Below the pieces are notes generated by a model. The model worked only from the letters and a program-made list of their open reading frames with translations. It was not told the origin of the DNA and did not search any database. The position numbers and the translations under genes are program-made. Shown one piece after another: positions 6,259-9,426 of a DNA stretch of 9,426 nt. The DNA comes from Tannerella sp. (lineage in GTDB: Bacteria > Bacteroidota > Bacteroidia > Bacteroidales > Tannerellaceae). Every line of letters starts with the position of its first letter. The stretch's first letter is position 1. The stretch lies in NCBI GenBank assembly GCA_031271245.1, contig JAISWC010000025.1:1-9426 (forward strand), written 5' to 3'.

Positions 6259-8931
6259 ATGAAAGTCACGTTTCACATTGAATATTGGACTGACGCAGGG
6301 CAGCAACTGTGCATTGCCGGCTCAGGGACGGAAGAATGGCCGTTTGCCGGCGCGCGGGAAATGCATCGCGAAGCAAACGGCGAGTGGACGCTTCAGCTAA
6401 CGGTTCCTCCTTCCGTCAGGGCAATCAGTTACCGGTATTTTTGGGTCGATGCCGGCGGAAAAACGGTGACCGAGCCGTGGGAAAGGCCGCATCGCGCCGT
6501 CTTTGACCCGTCCGGAGAGGTATACCATTTGTATGATTACTGGCAGGAAACGCCTCCGGACATCGCACTTTATTCCTCCGCATTCACCAAAGCCGTGTAT
6601 GCGCACACCTCCGTCGGACAGCCGACGGAAAACAGTCGCCGTACGCTGGTAATACGTGTACCGAATCCCCGTGCGGGAAAAAACCGGCGCCTAACCATCA
6701 CCGGCAATCAGGCCGTTTTGGGTTTCTGGCGCCCGGAACAGGCGAGGGAAATGGACGGTACGGACTTTCCGGAATGGGAAATCCGGCTGAATGCGGATGA
6801 TATTGCGTTTCCGCTGGAATACAAGTTTCTGCTTCGCGACGGGACGGGACAGGCCATTCGCTGGGAAACCGGGGAAAACAGGCTATGGAAGCATTTCCCG
6901 CCGGAATCCGACGTAACGGTCGTGGTATCCGGCTATCCGTACCGGGAGAGTCTCCCGGCCTGGAAAGGCGTCGGAACGGTCATCCCGGTATTCTCGCTAC
7001 GCTCGGAACAAAGTTTCGGCATCGGCGATCTGCACGATTTAAAATTACTGACAGACTGGGCGGAACAGACGAATCAATGCCTGGTTCAGGTACTGCCGCT
7101 GAACGACACGACACGAACCCATACGTGGGAAGATTCCTATCCCTACAGCGCCATCTCCGTTTATGCACTGCATCCGCTGTATATTTCGCTGACGGAAATG
7201 GGTACACTGAAAGATGTACGGAAAAGATCCTTTTACCGTCAGGTGCAGCAGGCATTAAACGCCAAAGAAGAAGTAGATTATGAAGCGGTCGAACAAAACA
7301 AGCTAAACTACTGCCGCGATTTTTTTGCGCAGGAAGGTGCATCGGCGCTGGCAAGCGATGCGTTCCGGTTGTTTTGGGAAACGGCGCAAACATGGCTGGC
7401 ACCATACGCCGCCTTTTGTTATTATCGTGACAAATACCGGACGGCTGACTTTTCCGAATGGGGCGAACACGCCGTATACCGCCCGGAACGGGAACAACAA
7501 CGCGGTGAAGCCTGTCCGGAAATTGCCTTCACGTATTTCCTGCAGTTCGTCCTGCATACCCAGTTCAAAGACGTATCGGAACATGCGCGACGGAAAGGCA
7601 TCATCCTGAAAGGCGACTTGCCGATCGGCATTCACCGTACAAGCGTGGAGGCCTGGACGGAAGCTGCTCTCTTCAACGGAAACGGACAGGCCGGAGCGCC
7701 TCCGGACGTTTTCTCGGACAGGGGACAGAACTGGTCGTTTCCGACATACAACTGGGAAGTCATGGAGCATGACGACTTTGCCTGGTGGAAAAAACGGCTT
7801 CGCGCGCTGGAATACGGTTTTACCGCGCTACGCATCGACCACATTCTGGGATTCTTCCGCATCTGGGAAATCCCGGTCGACTGTGTAGAAGGCCTGTGCG
7901 GCCATTTTAGGCCGGCGCTGCCTTTTACCGCAAAAGAAATCGAAGACTGGGGCATGATGTTCCGGGACACCTTTCTCCGGGCGCGTATCCATCGCCGCCA
8001 TGCAGCCGAACTGCTGGGCGACAGTTTCGACGAAGTCGTTGAAACATACCTTTCGCCGGATGGTGACGACCATTTCACGTTGAACGCTTTCTGCAATACG
8101 CAGCGAAAAGTGAACGATCTGTTCCGGGAACGCAAGGATGCTGTTTCCGCAAAAATCAAAGCCGGTCTGTTTGCCATTGCCGGCGAAGTGCTTTTCCTGG
8201 CAGACCCTTATGAGCCGGCGAAATACCATCCGCGTATTTCCGCATCCGGTTCATTTGCATACAAAGAGTTGACAACAGAAGAACAGCAGGCTTTCGACCG
8301 GCTTTCCTTCCACTTCTTTTACGAACGGCACAGCGCTTTCTGGAAAGAGGTCGCACTGAAACGGCTGACCCCGCTTGTCAACTGCACCGACATGCTGATT
8401 TGCGGAGAAGACCTGGGCATGATACCGGATTCGGTGCACGAAGTGATGAGCCGCCTGCATATCCTGACGCTGGAGCTGGAACGCGCGCCCAAAACCTGCG
8501 GACGGGAATTTGCCGACTTGCAAAGACTGCCCCATGCGTCCGTCTGCACCACGTCCACGCACGACATGCCTCCGTTACGCAACTGGTGGAACGAAGATCG
8601 CGGACGGACACAACGCTATTATCAGCAGGCGCTGCATGGAGACGGGACTGCGCCCGCAGCCTGTACGCCCGAACTGGCCGCACAGATTCTGCTCAATCAC
8701 CTGAATGCTTCCTCCATGCTGACGGTCATTCCCCTGCAGGACTGGCTGGCCTTGAGCGAGACCCTGCGACATCCCTGTCCGGAACGCGAACGGATCAACA
8801 TCCCCGCCGATCCGCATCACTACTGGCGTTATCGGATGCACCTCACGCTCGAAACACTTGCTGCCGCACATGACCTCAACCGGCAAATCCGCAGCCTGAT
8901 CGCTCTGTCCACGGTCAATGATAAATTATAA
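6259..8931 (+). CDS. malQ: 4-alpha-glucanotransferase (GH77), DPE2-like with two N-terminal CBM20 starch-binding domains
   Basis: This enzyme breaks alpha-1,4-glucan links and transfers the glycosyl part to another glucan, as in maltose and glycogen turnover; no signal peptide is visible, so it should be cytoplasmic. Residues about 1-100 and 128-232 form two CBM20-like starch-binding modules (TFHIEYWTDAGQQLCIAGS; RLTITGNQAVLGFW). The GH77 barrel begins near 240 (GVGTVIPVFSLRS...SFGIGDL). The nucleophile is Asp527 in LRIDHILGFFRIWEIP, the acid/base Glu717 in CGEDLGMIP, and the third acid Asp769 in TSTHDMPPLRNWW. Bacterial MalQ has only about 47 residues between the first two; here there are 190, an insertion of about 140 residues as in plant DPE2. 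The 890-residue length fits Bacteroidales MalQ. The ATG is supported by an in-frame stop at 6238-6240 and by the first CBM20 starting at once. It lies 87 bases behind the reductase gene; whether it is in the same transcript is unclear. Confidence 0.95.
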   Translation: MKVTFHIEYWTDAGQQLCIAGSGTEEWPFAGAREMHREANGEWTLQLTVPPSVRAISYRYFWVDAGGKTVTEPWERPHRAVFDPSGEVYHLYDYWQETPPDIALYSSAFTKAVYAHTSVGQPTENSRRTLVIRVPNPRAGKNRRLTITGNQAVLGFWRPEQAREMDGTDFPEWEIRLNADDIAFPLEYKFLLRDGTGQAIRWETGENRLWKHFPPESDVTVVVSGYPYRESLPAWKGVGTVIPVFSLRSEQSFGIGDLHDLKLLTDWAEQTNQCLVQVLPLNDTTRTHTWEDSYPYSAISVYALHPLYISLTEMGTLKDVRKRSFYRQVQQALNAKEEVDYEAVEQNKLNYCRDFFAQEGASALASDAFRLFWETAQTWLAPYAAFCYYRDKYRTADFSEWGEHAVYRPEREQQRGEACPEIAFTYFLQFVLHTQFKDVSEHARRKGIILKGDLPIGIHRTSVEAWTEAALFNGNGQAGAPPDVFSDRGQNWSFPTYNWEVMEHDDFAWWKKRLRALEYGFTALRIDHILGFFRIWEIPVDCVEGLCGHFRPALPFTAKEIEDWGMMFRDTFLRARIHRRHAAELLGDSFDEVVETYLSPDGDDHFTLNAFCNTQRKVNDLFRERKDAVSAKIKAGLFAIAGEVLFLADPYEPAKYHPRISASGSFAYKELTTEEQQAFDRLSFHFFYERHSAFWKEVALKRLTPLVNCTDMLICGEDLGMIPDSVHEVMSRLHILTLELERAPKTCGREFADLQRLPHASVCTTSTHDMPPLRNWWNEDRGRTQRYYQQALHGDGTAPAACTPELAAQILLNHLNASSMLTVIPLQDWLALSETLRHPCPERERINIPADPHHYWRYRMHLTLETLAAAHDLNRQIRSLIALSTVNDKL

Positions 8932-8937
8932 TACAAT

Positions 8938-8976
8938 CACTTTGCGCAAAGCATCAGAACCGCCGTGCGCAAAGTG
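8938..8976 (+). repeat. Perfect 11-bp inverted repeat just after malQ
   Basis: CACTTTGCGCA at 8938-8948 and TGCGCAAAGTG at 8966-8976 are exact reverse complements around a 17-base loop, beginning six bases after the malQ stop codon. The left arm also overlaps a 10-bp palindrome, TTTGCGCAAA (8941-8950). On RNA this would be a stable hairpin, probably protecting the 3' end of the malQ message or forming part of a terminator. No T tract follows at once. As DNA, it could also be a protein-binding site. Confidence 0.6.
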
Positions 8977-9040
8977 TCATTCCATGCACAAAATCATGCC
9001 GCGCACAGTATAACCTGGCCGTGCCCGGTATCATTCAAAC

Positions 9041-9078
9041 TCCCGCTCGACAAATCATCCTCTCCGGGATTTTTTTTT
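9041..9078 (+). terminator. Possible intrinsic terminator downstream of malQ
   Basis: TCCCG (9041-9045) pairs with CGGGA (9065-9069), and a run of nine T follows at 9070-9078. The stem is short and the 19-base loop is long for an intrinsic terminator, so the call rests mainly on the T run and the position between malQ and the next gene. AAA before the left arm could pair with T residues of the run across one mismatch. Confidence 0.4.
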
Positions 9079-9134
9079 CACCCCTCTGCAAAAAAACCCT
9101 CTTTGGGGGGTAATATCGGGCAAAAAAGACCCTT

Positions 9135-9142
9135 TACCTTTG
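9135..9142 (+). promoter_or_regulatory. Candidate -7 promoter element (TAnnTTTG) for the last gene
   Basis: TACCTTTG matches the Bacteroides -7 consensus TAnnTTTG exactly and lies 71 bases before the ATG at 9214, giving a likely leader of about 60-65 bases. No TTTG is found at the usual 19-21 base distance upstream; the nearest is at 9102-9105, 29 bases away. With the possible terminator before it, this suggests the last gene has its own transcript. Confidence 0.45.
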
Positions 9143-9213
9143 TCCCGTCAAACAGTAAATGAAATGACAATTGAAACAGACGTGATTTACAAACAAATTA
9201 AATTTTAAGAACA

Positions 9214-9426
9214 ATGAGAAAAGTAAGATTTTTATTCGTAATGCTTGCCCTGCTGCTTTCGTGCAGCACGATGCAGGCGCAATTCGGCAAGCGTTTGGGC
9301 AAAACCGTCGAAAACGCTGCCAAGAGAACCGTAGAGCGCAAGGCCGAGCAGAAGACGGAGGAAGCTGTCGGCAAAGCGATTGACAAGGCCACCGATCCCG
9401 AATCCTACAAGGATAAGGACGACGGT
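9214..9426 (+). CDS. Exported hypothetical protein, 3'-truncated by the window edge
   Basis: Seventy-one codons are visible and the frame is open at the window end. The protein begins MRKVRFLFVMLALLLSCSTMQAQFGKR: a basic start, a hydrophobic core and a plausible signal peptidase I site after the MQA or AQ stretch. The Cys in LLSCST could instead make it a lipoprotein, though the lipobox is not ideal. Residues about 24-65 are highly charged and probably helical (GKTVENAAKRTVERKAEQK, then EEAVGKAIDKA), with a following DPESYKDKDDG stretch. Such Gln-Phe-Gly starts followed by Lys/Glu/Ala-rich helices are seen in exported Bacteroidales proteins, some ending in OmpA-like domains, but nothing visible here proves that. 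The ATG is preceded by an AT-rich leader (AAATTTTAAGAACA) typical of the phylum, and the signal peptide starts right at it. I do not recognise the function. Confidence 0.8.
   Translation, partial: MRKVRFLFVMLALLLSCSTMQAQFGKRLGKTVENAAKRTVERKAEQKTEEAVGKAIDKATDPESYKDKDDG

Noticed and set aside
5524..6306. Open frame of 260 codons on the - strand over the 3' end of the reductase gene
   Set aside because: It overlaps the intact C-terminal domain of the reductase and the start of malQ, and its sequence resembles no known family.
9079..9113. Second terminator-like element on either strand around the C, A and G runs
   Set aside because: Only stems of three to five bases can be formed; on the - strand a T7 run follows a three-base stem, too weak to call.
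8965..9162. Open frame of 65 codons on the + strand starting at a GTG between malQ and the last gene
   Set aside because: It begins inside the right half of the inverted repeat, runs through the T tract and the -7 element, and has no protein-like features.
1..9426. Mobile element, CRISPR array, toxin-antitoxin or defence genes
   Set aside because: No transposase, integrase, direct-repeat array, tRNA-type attachment site or known defence domain was found, and composition is even across the coding regions.

Overview
The window looks like a chromosomal housekeeping segment from a member of the Bacteroidota, most likely order Bacteroidales. The evidence is a cell-wall amidase with a C-terminal SPOR-like domain, a MlaD-type protein ending in the typical HPKRYVHFSLF tail, a DnaA of the Bacteroidales type (long LILDDIHEL and KQLVMTSDKAP stretches), a DPE2-like MalQ with two starch-binding domains, and promoter-like TTTG/nAnnTTTG elements instead of sigma70 boxes. 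Base composition is moderate, near half GC by eye. The genus cannot be fixed from this stretch.

All six genes lie on the + strand. Bases 1-1764 hold the 3' part of an N-acetylmuramoyl-L-alanine amidase gene and, 23 bases later, a complete MCE/MlaD lipid-transport gene; together they look like a cell-envelope operon. Bases 1765-2184 are an AT-rich gap without a convincing gene that ends in a good Bacteroidota-type promoter. Bases 2221-6171 hold dnaA and, 18 bases later, a gene for a class II (adenosylcobalamin-dependent) ribonucleotide reductase, so the replication initiator and a dNTP-producing enzyme are probably co-transcribed. An 87-base gap with a perfect 9-bp hairpin leads to malQ (6259-8931), encoding an 890-residue 4-alpha-glucanotransferase. 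After malQ come an 11-bp inverted repeat, a possible T-tract terminator and a -7 promoter element, then the first 71 codons of an exported protein that runs off the window.

Functionally, this is envelope maintenance (peptidoglycan hydrolysis and outer-membrane lipid transport), then chromosome replication plus nucleotide supply, then maltose/glycogen metabolism. I see no mobile element, CRISPR array, RNA gene, phage gene or defence system. No undescribed system is evident. The points most worth a second look are the dnaA start and promoter, the dnaA-RNR coupling, the hairpins flanking malQ, and the large insertion between the catalytic residues of MalQ.
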